64,000 nucleotides of DNA from Akebia trifoliata. Its lineage: Eukaryota; Streptophyta; Magnoliopsida; Ranunculales; Lardizabalaceae. The stretch spans positions 4,836,001 through 4,900,000 of the forward strand of contig CM030714.1 in the NCBI GenBank assembly GCA_017979445.1, given 5' to 3'. Positions 31,526 through 43,500 of this stretch are shown one piece after another (position 1 is the first letter of the stretch; every line of letters begins with the position of its first letter). The notes beneath the pieces are model-generated. The model saw only the letters and a program-made list of their open reading frames with translations. It did not search any database and was not told the DNA's origin. A program made the translations under genes and the position numbers.

Positions 31526-34354
31526 ATGAACATGAATGCTTTGGGTCACACCGTGTATTTTTCTATCAGGAGATCACTGGTTCCAAATTCTCCTCTGAAT
31601 TGTGCTCTCAATGGCCTTCGGCCACTTTTCACGCCTGTGGTGGATGGTAAGCATCTGCAACTGACCGTGATGCAATCAAAGTATCAAATATCATATGTGA
31701 AGAAAATATCTCGTTCATTTACCATCACTAATTCCTTTTTGAGCATTATGGGAGCATTGCAACTCAGTATCAGTGTGGGAGAGTCATCTCAGATTGTAAG
31801 ATATCTTCAGTCAGAAGTGAGTACGGGCTCATTGCGGGATCAGACTTTCAATGAGGATATTGAGGTTGGTTGTTCTTCTGAGTCTTTAAAAAGGCTTGGT
31901 AAGGAGGATAATAAGGAAACCGAAAGACGAAGAAAGATTGGGCTAGCAAACAAAGGGAAAACACCATGGAATAAAGGCAGGAAGCACAGTGCAGGTAAAG
32001 ACTAATTAAATTTCATTCCTTTATTAGATATCAAACCAGCTCATTTATTAAATTATCACCATTTATTTGCAGAGACCCGTGAGCGGATCAAGGAGAGAAC
32101 CATAGAGGCTCTGAGAGATCCCAAGGTGAAGTCATGTAAGAATCATTAAATTTCATGATGTTTGTTACAATGATATTTGTTGGAGGAATTATATCAAATA
32201 CTAGAAACACAAATTTATGCAATTTTCTGTTTTATTTTTCTTTTACCGAATCACTTTGATTAGATTTTTCTATAATAATCTAACTCGTTTTTTTGTTACA
32301 TTCCTTGCTCCTTTGCAAATAAAATTTATTTATATTTTTTTCTGAAAAATTTCTGACACATTTTATTATCTCATTTCAGGTTCGAAAGAAGATGTCTGAA
32401 TGCCCCCGTGCTCATAGGTATGAGTATATCCTTCATAAAGAAAGATATTGTTATGTAGGTTGCTATATCTCGCATTCTATCTAAGGCTTAACAAATGATC
32501 TTACTCTGCTGGCTTTCTTGAGATTTTCTGACTTCCTGACTTACATGAGCTCTCAGCAACTTGGCTTAGTCATTAACGAACAACTCATGTTGTAACAATT
32601 TAAAATAATATTGTTTTTTATTTTACATTTCGTAATTATTGTGTAAGTTGTGGCTCATCCTTCTTACACCGTCAACTAGATAGAATCATGTTTCTTCTTT
32701 CTAGAGAATTGATTCCATACATGACTTTCTCAACCTTGAAACTTAAGAATTCAAACCTGATCCCCTCTTGCAGTGAAGAAATCAAGGCAAAAATAGGTGT
32801 TGCACAGAGAAAAGTCTGGAGAAAGCGCCTGAAATGGAAAAGATTAGAGGAGAAATTCTATCTGATATGGGCAGAAAGCATTGCAGAATCAGCTAAGAGA
32901 GGTGGGAGTGGTCAACAAGAACTAGATTGGGATAGCTATGAGAAGATGAAAGCAGAGATAGCTCTCCAACATCTTCAGCGGGCTGCAGACAAGGCAAAGA
33001 TGAAGGCAATTGCAAAGTTAAGAGCAGCGAGAGTCGCAAAGGAAAGAGCAGAGAAGATGGCTTGGCGTGCCCAAAAGAAAAAAGAAAAGGAAGAGAAGGC
33101 AAAAGCTAGAGGAGAAGTGAAAAGATTACAGAGAAAGTCGGACGGTGAAAAGCAAGAGTTGGCTATTTCCAAGGGATTAAAACTCAAGGCCAGAATAACC
33201 AAGGTAGTATAACCATGGTTGCCCCCATGTGTTTCTTAACTGATATCTCCTTAAGAATGAAAAAGTTACCATCTTTTTCGACCATAACAAGCCATGCATG
33301 ACATATCGAGTACGTCTGTGGGACCTCTCATGCATAGTCACCTAATTCTCTGACTTATTAAAAAAGCCGCAATTAAACCGTGATTTGTTTTCCTTCACTG
33401 ATTTAATCATGACTTTTTCAATAAGGTGCAACTTTTACGAACTTCGTGACAATTAAATCGGAGTAAAACAAAAGATGAAATTGAAACACTAATAAGAGAA
33501 GATGACCTTGATGAAGATGATGGTGACCATTGTATTGATAAAGCATTAGATGATGAGGATGACATTGAATATTTTTATATTTTGAATAATATAAACCTTG
33601 AATGTGCTGTGGAGTTGTGGTTACTTGTGGATGCAAGGATGATATCTACACGGGGGTCTGGTGTTTTATTATTGTAGTTTAATATGAGATTTGGTGATAT
33701 AATATGAGAACACCACACCCAATTTTTCTGATTTTTTTCTCGATTATACCGAATTTTTTGAACTTTTCCCTTGCCGACTTGTTCGAGAACCCCGACTTGG
33801 TGACTATGCTCCCATGTAGGAGATTTTTAATGTCAAAAAGGTTTACCTGATTGGATGATTGGAACCATCCTATTGCTACATTTCCTGAATATCAACAAAA
33901 TCTGATGGATTGGGTGGTTGCCATCATCTAATTGGTTGATTTTGGCATCGGAGATCTCCCGTGTCTTGATGGGTCCCACAAAGAGTCATATGTCCCTTAC
34001 CCATAGCAACATTCTAGTAATGTGGGTCTTTATTTTTTGTCCAATGTTTCATGTTACTAATGTTAGTATTTGTATTTGGACTTGTAGATTCGCCAGAAGA
34101 AGTCTATCGATGGTCAAATCGCTGGTCGAGAAGACATGTCCATTGGCCATCAACCTTCTATTGAGAAATTGGATATCGAGTTTATAAAAAGAGAGAAACT
34201 GCGAAGAGAAGTTTCACTTGCAGATCAGATCCGAGCTGCCAAGAAGAAAAGAGCAGAATCTGTTGCAAAGGAAGCCCTGACAACCTCATTGTTCAAATTC
34301 TCTGTGGATGAAAGATTAGAACAGTTAGCTTCCTGCAGCAACAGAGTCGTATAA
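31526..34354 (+). CDS. NUMOD3-domain protein
   Basis: Five exons, 31526-31994, 32073-32125, 32380-32417, 32774-33203 and 34088-34354, join in frame with GT-AG introns to give 418 residues. Residues of about 140-185 (RRKIGLANKGKTPWNKGRKH, then SAETRERIKERTIEALRDPK, VRKKMSECPRAHS) form a NUMOD3 motif, a short DNA-binding module first described beside homing endonucleases. A similar repeat follows (EEIKAKIGVAQRKVW). The middle (about 215-310) is a long Lys/Glu/Ala-rich helix, probably coiled coil (KAEIALQHLQRAADKAKMKA). The C-terminus has VSLADQIRAAKKKRAES. The N-terminus before the motif is poorly conserved and could be an organelle-targeting region. The ATG is the first after an in-frame stop at 31499. 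An untranslated first exon further upstream (e.g. near 29400-29493) is possible. Homologues occur across plants; their function is unknown to me. Confidence 0.85.
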
Positions 34355-34875
34355 TGCAGGGAAAGTATTTTTCGTCCGTGATTAAATTCTCGGCAGCCGT
34401 GTGCGTCCTTGGCTCAACATTCAAACAAGCCATGCAAGGATACAATCTTCCAGTTTTTCATGCTTATGAGTAGGAACTTCATCTTCCGGCATAATTGTTA
34501 CAAGCCACTCTGCACTAAGTCATAATTTCTTGATATCATCTTCAGTGGCAACTGCAGCAATAATTTCAATGGTGACCATGGTTTCATTATGTTTTACACC
34601 ATTGTTTTTTAAATCTAGTAAATGCATCTGATTTCCCAAGTTTTCGCAATAAGCTTAAGCACACAAACGGCACACATGGCTTATTGCATGATCAAGATTA
34701 TTTTTTTCTCCCCGTTGATTGCCCACTCTTGTATAAATGATTGCATTGCCACTCTGAAGCTTGGATAAAGAATGGTTGGGCTTAAATACTCGAAGCACCT
34801 AGTTTCTTAATTTAGATGTATTTGCTCAGGCTGGCGCATTGTTGGTCCCAAGCCCAGATGAAGAAGGATGGTGGT

Positions 34876-35195
34876 TGTTAACCAACCAACTACTCCAAAA
34901 ACTGATCTTTTTGGAGAGGGGAGAACTATGAATATAAGAGGTTCGCGGGCTTAGCTGGGGTATGACACACCCGAGAGTGAGGAAAATATACACTCAACAC
35001 TCACCCTCACCCATAAGGGTGGAAAGAATCCAATCCGTGACCTATGCGAACCTAGTGTTCTGATACCTTGTTAACCAAACAACTACTCTAAAAGACCAAT
35101 CGTCTAGAGAGGGGAAGAAGTATGAATATAAGAGGGTCATGGGGCTTAACTGGGGTATGACACACCCAAGAGTGGAGGAAAATATACACTCAACA
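34876..35195 (-). mobile_element. TRIM retrotransposon, 320 bp (copy 2)
   Basis: Direct repeats 34876-34999 and 35069-35195 are homologous to those of the element at 28185. The minus-strand primer site is degenerate (AGGTATCAGAAC). It lies about 520 bp after the stop of the NUMOD3 gene. No clear target duplication is seen. Confidence 0.8.
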
Positions 35196-35961
35196 ATTGT
35201 GTCAGGTTGACGACAATCAGCAGAAAATGACGTAAAAACCATAACGTGCATCCAGACTGAAAGTAGGATTCACGATTGATACTGATGGAAACAATGATGA
35301 GGTGCAACCTCCAATTCAGCTGCCCACCATCTAACCTCGATATTTTGCAAAACATGTTCTCCACTCTTATGGGATAGTTTATTCGTCACAGGAAAATCCG
35401 AGACTAACCACCCTTCACATTGCAGCTGTGGTAGATGAAACTTAAAATAATAGATTAGATGTTCCATGAAATTGATCATTTTGCCTCTCCTTCCTAGAGA
35501 TTAGGCCTCTAATCTAGCTCTCTTAAGAAATACAACCAAGAAAGATCAAATCTGGTTACAAGCATTGTTCTACGCATTGAATTAACCAACTTTGTGTCGA
35601 TCATCGTGGAAATCCATCTGTTTTAATATCTTGTCATCTTGGTCTCGGAGGCATTTGAGCAAAGTATCCATTGCAAATCACTCGTAACATTGGCTCAAGT
35701 GAGATCCAAGTCTTCTTAGCCAAGATGTTAAAAATGTCAAATTTCAAATCCAGACCAAACATACTGACAAATGGTTGGTTTTGTACTAGTTAATTCAGTG
35801 GTAAAACTGGCACAATGGTTTGTTCCCTCTAATTGTGTGTTCAAAATTGAGTGGTCTCTTTATTTACTCAATTGCAAGTTGGAAAATTTTCATGAGGTTG
35901 GAGATGGTGACCCTAAGGGACTAGTCCATGTGAAAGGGTGTGCGGATGCATTGAGAGAGAG

Positions 35962-36377
35962 AGAGAGAGAGATATGCCATTGGCATCTCAACTTTTACTT
36001 ATTACACCCCAATTAAAAATAAAAAAAATGGATTTTTCCCAAAATTGCGTGACTTATGACCAAATTCTAGTTTCATTATACTGTTCATTTTAAATCTCAA
36101 AACATGCATTTTGAGTTAATTAGTCACTTTTATAATCAATGAATTTGATGGAGATTAACCCTAAAGAAAATAAGTAAATGATTGAGAACAAGTAAAAGAT
36201 GAGGAGCCAATAAAAGTTTTTTCATTTATTTTTTTTGCTAGATTTCTATTTTTTGGGTTTAGAATTTTATATGAACCCAGTCATAATTGTAACCAGCTAC
36301 TAAAATTGTTCGAAGAATGTATTTTGATCTTTAATTGGGGTGTGATAAGTGAAAGTTGGGATGCCAATATCAACTCT
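35962..36377. mobile_element. MITE of the AGAGCT...CCAAC family
   Basis: Left GCCATTGGCATCTCAACTTT then TACTTATTACACCCCAATT; right end inverted, AATTGGGGTGTGATAAGTGA then AAGTTGGGATGCCAATATCA. It contains part of the ACTGTTCATTTTAA arm of the second MITE family. A (GA)n microsatellite abuts the left end (35953-35972). Confidence 0.65.
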
Positions 36378-36469
36378 GAAAAACGAAAAGAAAAGAAAAG
36401 AAACAGACAATGTTAACTTTTAGGCTTGGTGGTTGTTCGGATCATAATTGTACAAAAAATAATTGGATA

Positions 36470-37300
36470 ATGCTGAAGTTACTATAAACCCGTACATGGA
36501 TGGTACATTGATGGGGTGGTTCACACATAATCATAAATGCTTTTCATCGAGATACGAGTAAAAAGTATTTAGGTGTTAATCAGCACGTTAGAATGTCAAA
36601 ATTGATTTACATTTCAAAGTTACTCCAGCACGACAAATAATTTTAAGACTTCAAGAGAAAGTGCAAAAGCTTTTAGCTTTATTCTTCAACGCTTACTTCT
36701 TGTTTGTTTGCGTGAGTAGTTACAAGTTAGAGATGTTTTTGGCTTACTAAATGGTCATTTCTCCAACCACAACTTGGGACCGTGCCAAGTGTCAGTTTTT
36801 AAAGAGAATTTTCTCAAAACGTGAGCAAAACTTTTGCAAAAATTCTAATTCCAATACATTATTCATTTTAATTCTCAAAACATGTTTCGAAGGAGATCAC
36901 TGATAGGTATTCTAATTTAAAGTGACGATCTCATTGATAAAAAAGTGACGAACTCGTTGATAAATTTAAAGAACAAATATCCTTGATTTTAAAGTGACGA
37001 TCTCGCTGGTTATTTTAAAGACAAATATCATTATTTTTTTAACGATGATCATTAGTGAATTCGTCACTTTTTATTTACGAAATTGCCATTGTAAATTAGA
37101 ATACCTACTAGTGAATTCACTTGAAAACATGTTTTGGGAATTAAAATAAACAGTGTATCAGACTTGGGATTTTGTCATATTTAGCACACGAAATGGTAAT
37201 TTGCCCTTTTTTTATTAGGGTAATTTTCTATTATCACATCAACTTTTCTTATAACCCATCAAAGTTACCTTCACATTAAACATGTGAGTTGCTATTGTCA
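36470..37300. repeat. Cluster of MITE remnants
   Basis: 36470-36645 resembles the foldback at 2288-2405 (ATGCTTTTCATCGAGATACG shared). 36803-37215 is a second copy of the MITE found in the protease copy 2 intron, with TGACGATCTCGCTG repeats and inverted ACAGTGTAT arms. 37217-37300 is a fragment of the AGAGCT MITE family. From 37300 to 38060 I see no gene. Confidence 0.5.
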
Positions 37301-38062
37301 CCGCAACTTTACATGCGCACTCTAATTGGTGATTTTTAGCCATTGAATTCAACTACATTTCATCAATGTAGTTGAATTCAATAGGTTCAAAAGAGCATGC
37401 GACATCTACACATCGAACTTTAGAGGGACCATTGGATTAATTGGTACCTATGGCAGCATCATCAGATCGAACAGTTGGAACTTCATCATCGAAGGGTGTG
37501 GGCCTTTAGAAAAATCCATGTGATTGAGAACTAAGTTACAGTCCCACTTCACAACATGAAAATTTCTAATTCACCAAATCAAGAGGAAGCAAGTAATGAT
37601 CAATAGACTCGTGAAAATGAACTCATATGTTTACATATAATCCTAACCTTGTGAGTATGTAATCCAACAGTTAGGATTTATCTTAGAGATCTATATATAT
37701 TTTCTCGGGATACACAGTTGAGATACGAAAGTAATAGTTTCTCTAATTCAACCATCATGCTTTAGTATTATTGTAATTTTTTTCCAAAAAAGAAAAATAG
37801 AAACCAGCCTTCACGATATTTGGTATAAGACATAAATGATGACGTTATTGTTCTTTATATTTACTATTTCTTGTTTCCATTTTCATATCAGATAAAACTT
37901 TTCACGACAATTTTACGTTTTCATGTCTGACATTATTCCTTGCAATTCTCCCTTACAATTTTAGAGTATCAAGGGAGTGAAAGAGGGTCATCTTCATCAT
38001 CATCATCATCGACAACAAAGCCTTATTTGAAAACTCAATGATTGATAGGAGGAATCCTATTT

Positions 38063-39530
38063 CTTCATGTACAAGTAAAATGATACATCGACATTAATGA
38101 CATATAGGAATGAAGAAATCTTTACAGTGACCCCAACTTAACGTAAATTTCTTTCCTTCTTTATCCAAATCTCTATAACATCCAACGAAAGGATTCTTAT
38201 TCATGAGTAATGCAAAAGAAACCATTCGACACGTTACTATTGGCATTTACATAATTATTTATCCCATTTCATTGAGACAATTAAGTACAAAACATATGTA
38301 TTCTATCACAACTCGCTCCTACCAAAAAGATATATCCAGCACCAATAAATCCATGAGATTGCAAAAACAAAATTAGAAGGAGATTTAGTGAGAAAAATAC
38401 AGATGAGAGGGGTGCATTAAAAAACATAAAAAAGAAAATTGAGAAGATCAATACACACACAATATAAAACATAGATGCATGGCTGTCTCAAGTAGAGTAG
38501 AAAGATTAAGATAAGCCCTTCATGTATGAATAGAATGACACATTGACATTAATGGTAGGAGTGATGACATGTTACAGCGATGGATGCTACAAATCGACGT
38601 AACTTCCCTTCTTTATCTAAATCTAGAATTGACATTATAGTATAAAAAGAAACACTACACAGATGAAATTAAATAAAACTCTACATCCAGGCAAAATAAT
38701 CCTATTCTAGGGCAATGCAGGAGAAGCAATTGAAAAACCACTATACATCGTAAATATTTTTAGCATTGATATAACTATTTCTCCCATTTCCTTTAGATAA
38801 ACACGACGAATTCTATCATCACTCGCTCCAATTAACAAATTAAAGAAAAAAAATGGTGGAGCACCAATAAATTAAATCCACCACTACACCAATAAATTAA
38901 ATCCACCACTACACGCAAAATTAGAGATTTATTGAAATAAAAAAAACAAATTAGAGAGAGTAGTAAAAAACACACACACAAAAATAGGTAAAATACATAC
39001 AATATAAAATGACACATTGACAGTTATGATAGGAATTAATGAAGTTTTTATAGTGATACTAACTTAATGTTTCATTCCTTCCTTGAATAAATTTAGTATC
39101 AACTATAGACATTACATAGTATAAAAGAAATGCTACACAAACAAAATTAGAGATAGAGAGAGTCGTCATCAAAACCTTTTATAAAACTTTACATCCAACT
39201 AAAGGAGACTTATTCCTGAACAAGATAAGAAAAGCGATTGGGAACTATCGGACACATCATAATTATTTATCTCATTTCGTCGAGATAAATAAGATGTATT
39301 CTATCATAACTTGTATAATCTGTTCTTGTCAAAAATAAAAGTGCAACACCAATAAAATCACTGGATTTCACTAACAATATTTTAGAGAAATTTATAAAGA
39401 GAGAAAATTTCAGCTGAGAAAAGGAGAGAAAATGGGGGTTAAAAAACACAAAAGAAAAAGGAGGATAATTAAATGGATATATAGGGGAGAGAGAGAGAGA
39501 GAGGTAAAAAAAAACAACATACAGTATAAC
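38063..39530. repeat. Degenerate triplication, units of 455-530 bp
   Basis: Three head-to-tail units start at about 38063, 38518 and 38999. Each holds, in the same order, AATGAYACATYGACA, a TTCCTTCTTTATCYAAATCT-like block, ATTCTATCAYAACTYG and a closing ACAYACARTATAA. They are strongly diverged, so the event is old. The array ends just before the 5'UTR of the PHD gene. Confidence 0.65.
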
Positions 39531-39861
39531 GCATGTAGAAGGCCATGTGTCTTGAGGCACATAGCAGTACATGGGAGCGTTATTTGCATCTCTAAACGCC
39601 CATGACCACACCATTTCCCTCTATTTACATTACTACTGCCCAAGAGAAGTTAGGGTTTTTTTCCCCTTTTTAGGGATCTCTTGGTGGGTGATGAAACCAA
39701 AGGAGATTCCTTTTTTCTGCTAGACTCTTCTGCATGTTTCATATTTGCTGCCGAGAGAGGCGAGAGCATGATCAAACCAGCTGCAACAGCGAAGAAACCC
39801 TTACCTTTACCAACTAAACCCTAATTTTGTTACAGTTTGGGACTCCAATCGCCATTTCCAG

Positions 39862-40442
39862 GTGAGTTTAGGCTTCTTCTCTCCTTTTTTTTTTTTCTTT
39901 TTTTTTTTTTATGCTCCTCTGAAACTCCTTTGTGTATTTCTTGAATCTAATGGGGCTTTTTCTGAACCTGTTTTATAAGTTTTTGAATTTAGATTCTTTT
40001 GATATCTTTGAAGGAATTGCCCAGCTAAAATTGTGATTTGGGGAAGTCTTTTTATTTTTATTTTTATATAGATTTGAAAAGTTCAATTTTTTGGCAGATT
40101 TGGGGTACTGATTCTGTGAATTAGATTCTTAGTTGAAGATTTTTGGTTCCCTTCTCTGAATGTGGTGTTTTTGAAACTAGGGTTTTGCTTATTCATTTAG
40201 ATGAATGTGGGTTTTTCTTGGGTGTGTTTTTAGAGAATTATTGGCTTGATTTGTACAATTGGGGATTGGTTAAGGTTTTGAAAATTGAAATCTATGGGGT
40301 CTAGGTGAGTCTAGCAGATTATTGAATGTTTTTTTCTAGGTTGTTTTTGTTGCAGATTTTCTAGCTATTTTATTATGGAAGAACTGATAATTTTTCCTTG
40401 ATGAGGTTTTATTGGTATTTGGTCTTGATGTGCATTTGTCAG
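39862..40442 (+). other. 5'UTR intron of the PHD/GNAT gene
   Basis: The donor CCAG|GTGAGTTTAG at 39861/39862 and the acceptor TTTGTCAG|TGGAGG at 40442/40443 are strong. The T-rich sequence between is typical of plant leader introns. It lies upstream of the ATG at 40526. The transcription start is probably in 39640-39780; no clear TATA box is assigned. Confidence 0.6.
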
Positions 40443-40525
40443 TGGAGGCGATTTTGCATGTTGGGGTAAATAACTTTCAGATGGATGGAGAAGCAATGTA
40501 GCTGAAGTGGGATGCAGTAGAGTTA

Positions 40526-43500
40526 ATGGAGATGTTGTTTAGTGAAGAAATCGAGGGTTTGTATGAAGATGGCTTTGAAGGATCAAATGACGAGCGTCAG
40601 ATTTTCATGGAGATTTTCCATGGAGGCAATGCAGTGAACATTAAAAAGAGGTGTCTCATATCTGGAGTTTCTGATTTTGGATCAGAAGGCAATAAGCACA
40701 CAAATGCATTGGTCTGTTCAAATAGTGAAAATTCAGCGGTGACGAGTCAGTCCTCCACAAAGGATTTATATGTGGAGGATTCTTGTATTGTAATTAATGA
40801 TTCTGTACATGTGAAGGATAATCAAGAAGGAATAATTAGAGGTTGGGTTCAAAGGGATGACCATGACGCTAATGTCAAGCGAATGAGGTGGTCAGCTGAT
40901 GAACATTCCGATCCTGGGGATTCGACTGATTGTTTGCCTGGTGGTAGGAAGGATTTGATTCAGTTGGAATCTTTGAAAGAAGTTGTTCCGGGGTTGCTCA
41001 CTCTTGATGCATACCATGTTGACCAACCAATAAGATTCCACTTGGTTGAATCATCGAATGACGGTATTCTATGTAGTTGTTATATGCCCAAGCGACCTTT
41101 TGAAGTGGAGGATCAAATGAATGATGGAAAAGCCTCCAAATGTAAACTATCTGATGGAAACGAAGTTGTTGAAAGTAAAACTATTTCGTCGCCAATTTCT
41201 CAGCAGAGTATCGTACCCAAGCTTTTGGTTGGAGATGAATCAGTTGCTCACAAAATGGTAGCCGTTATGGGTTCCAACGAAAGGTCTGAGAATCCCGTAC
41301 TTTGGAGCTCGGATAATGTTAATTTGACTTGCCATAAGAACTCTATAAAAGATCAACGCCCGCGTCTCCGTGGTCATATGAATCATTTATTTATGGCAAC
41401 GGGCTGGTGTCTTGAGAAGCGGAAAAGGGGAAGCCGGTGTTATATGGAACCTGTTTATATATCACCGAGGGGAAAGGTCTTTCGTGAACTCCACAAAGTA
41501 TGGAAGTCATGCGGTGAGAGTTTGTTCGCTGGTAGGTACAAATCGATGCAGGAAGAGAAGACTAAGCAGTGGGCTGATATCACTGAGTTTTGGTCTGACT
41601 TGTCAAATACATTAATGCATATTGAGAACGAGATGCAACACATGGAAACTTCTATTGCTCTGGCTCGTCAGTGGAGTCTTCTTGATCCCTTTGTTGCAGT
41701 GGTGTTCGTTGACAGACAAATTGGTGCCTTGAGAGAGGGAAAGCCTGTGAAAGCTGTCAGAACAGCTTTGTTTGATTTGCGTAAGAGGAAAGATATCTTG
41801 GCAGAAGAAAATGTTGTTGGAAACAGAAACCAGTTTACGGGATTATGTGGGGATCAAATAGCTGCCCTTGATGATACCCCTTTGGCTATCGAAAGTGCGG
41901 AGAAAGTGGCTGATGGCAATGGTCATGTTCACAATGAGGACAATAGAAATGAGACTTTTGCTATTGTTGGTGAAAAGAGACAAGGTGGGGCAATCAAAGT
42001 TTTGAAAGGTGTATCTATTTATTTGGAGGAGGAAAAGAGTGTGTTGGTGGAAACAAAAATCATGGATGCTACGGGAATGAAGCGTGCCGGAACCTTGAGG
42101 GATCCACTTGGCAGCTTGAATCGTGGGTCAGATATAACACGTGCCCAATCAGATACTTGCCTTCATGAGGTTCCAGTAACTTATGGAAGCCCAGCTATTG
42201 CAAGTGAAGGGTTTGAAAATGTTCTCCTTCTGAAGGACAGCAATGTAAATCTCTCAGACCTTGTTGAACAGAGTTGTGGAATAATAAAGCCAAGGGCCGC
42301 GGAAGATATCAAAGGTGTATCCGTTAATGTTGGCAAGAAAAATAATACAGAATTTGAAGGCAGGAGTATGGAAAGGGAAGGAAATCAGCCTCAAGGATCC
42401 CTTCAAAATCAAGTAGTTTGCTTAATTGAAATTTCGGTACCAGCCCATGACTCGGAGGGTACATCTGCACAGGTGGATAGCTTCCTGCATTGCACTCCCT
42501 TAGTAGCTGAAGGTACAGAAGGTCTAAAAAGGCATGATGAGGAGTTATACAAAGGAGACCTTAATACCCCTGTGAGTGGTATTGGAAATAAAGCGGAATA
42601 TGCAATCGCGATGGAATTAAAATTTTCTCAGGTAGAGGACTCCTCGGTGAATGTTCCCTTGGCCCAAAATTCTGCATCAGTGGATTTGGAACAATCGAAA
42701 TCTCATGATCTACAGAAAGCCCAAAATGCTTGTATTTATGAAGGTATTGAATGCACATCACAAGAGAAAGTTATTCCATTTGATTTGAATGGGGAGATCA
42801 ATGGAGTGGACTTGGTAAAGGAGGAGTTAAAGGAAAGAAAACAGCAAGTTTTCTCACCTTCGTTGCATAATGAAGAAGGTGTTTATCCTCAAGAGGATGC
42901 GTCCCATGGGACAATGGAGCAATGTAAAGAAGAGGGTCTTTCTCCGGAGAGTGTCAAAGAAGTTTCCATGCATCATGAAACACAATCTTTTATACATCTG
43001 AGGAACCCCAGAAGTGAGGATCTCCATTGTGATGTTGATGTTAAAATAAATGGTAATTTCGATTCGTCACTCTATGAAGAAGAACCGATATTGCCCGAAA
43101 GGGTAATGGAACCGAGTTTGCCTGAAGCTTCGAATGAGACTCGGAATAAATCCTCGTCTCTCAGTCTGGTCAATGGTGATGTAAAGAGTCTGAAGAAACA
43201 CAACCGTGTAAATGATACCGATGAAGCTCCTTTGCATGCAAACAATGGATCTCTGGACCCTCCAACTTGCAAAAAAATCTCAAAAGCAAAAAAACCTAAA
43301 GTCAGCAATGAAAATGGGCGAAAGAAGTTACTTGGATGCCAGATTGATGATGACGACCTTTTGGTCGCGGCAATCATAATAAACAAAGACTTTAGTTCAA
43401 ACCACAAACAGTCGACTCGTAAAGCTTGCAAGAAAAAATCTGTGAGAAAGCTCAAGAGTCAAACTCGCAGGTGTAAGTTGCTTCCACGAAGTCCTGCAAA

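Noticed and set aside
32893..33202. Minus-strand frames opposite NUMOD3 exon 4
   Set aside because: Shadows of the Lys/Ala/Glu-rich coding exon on the plus strand.
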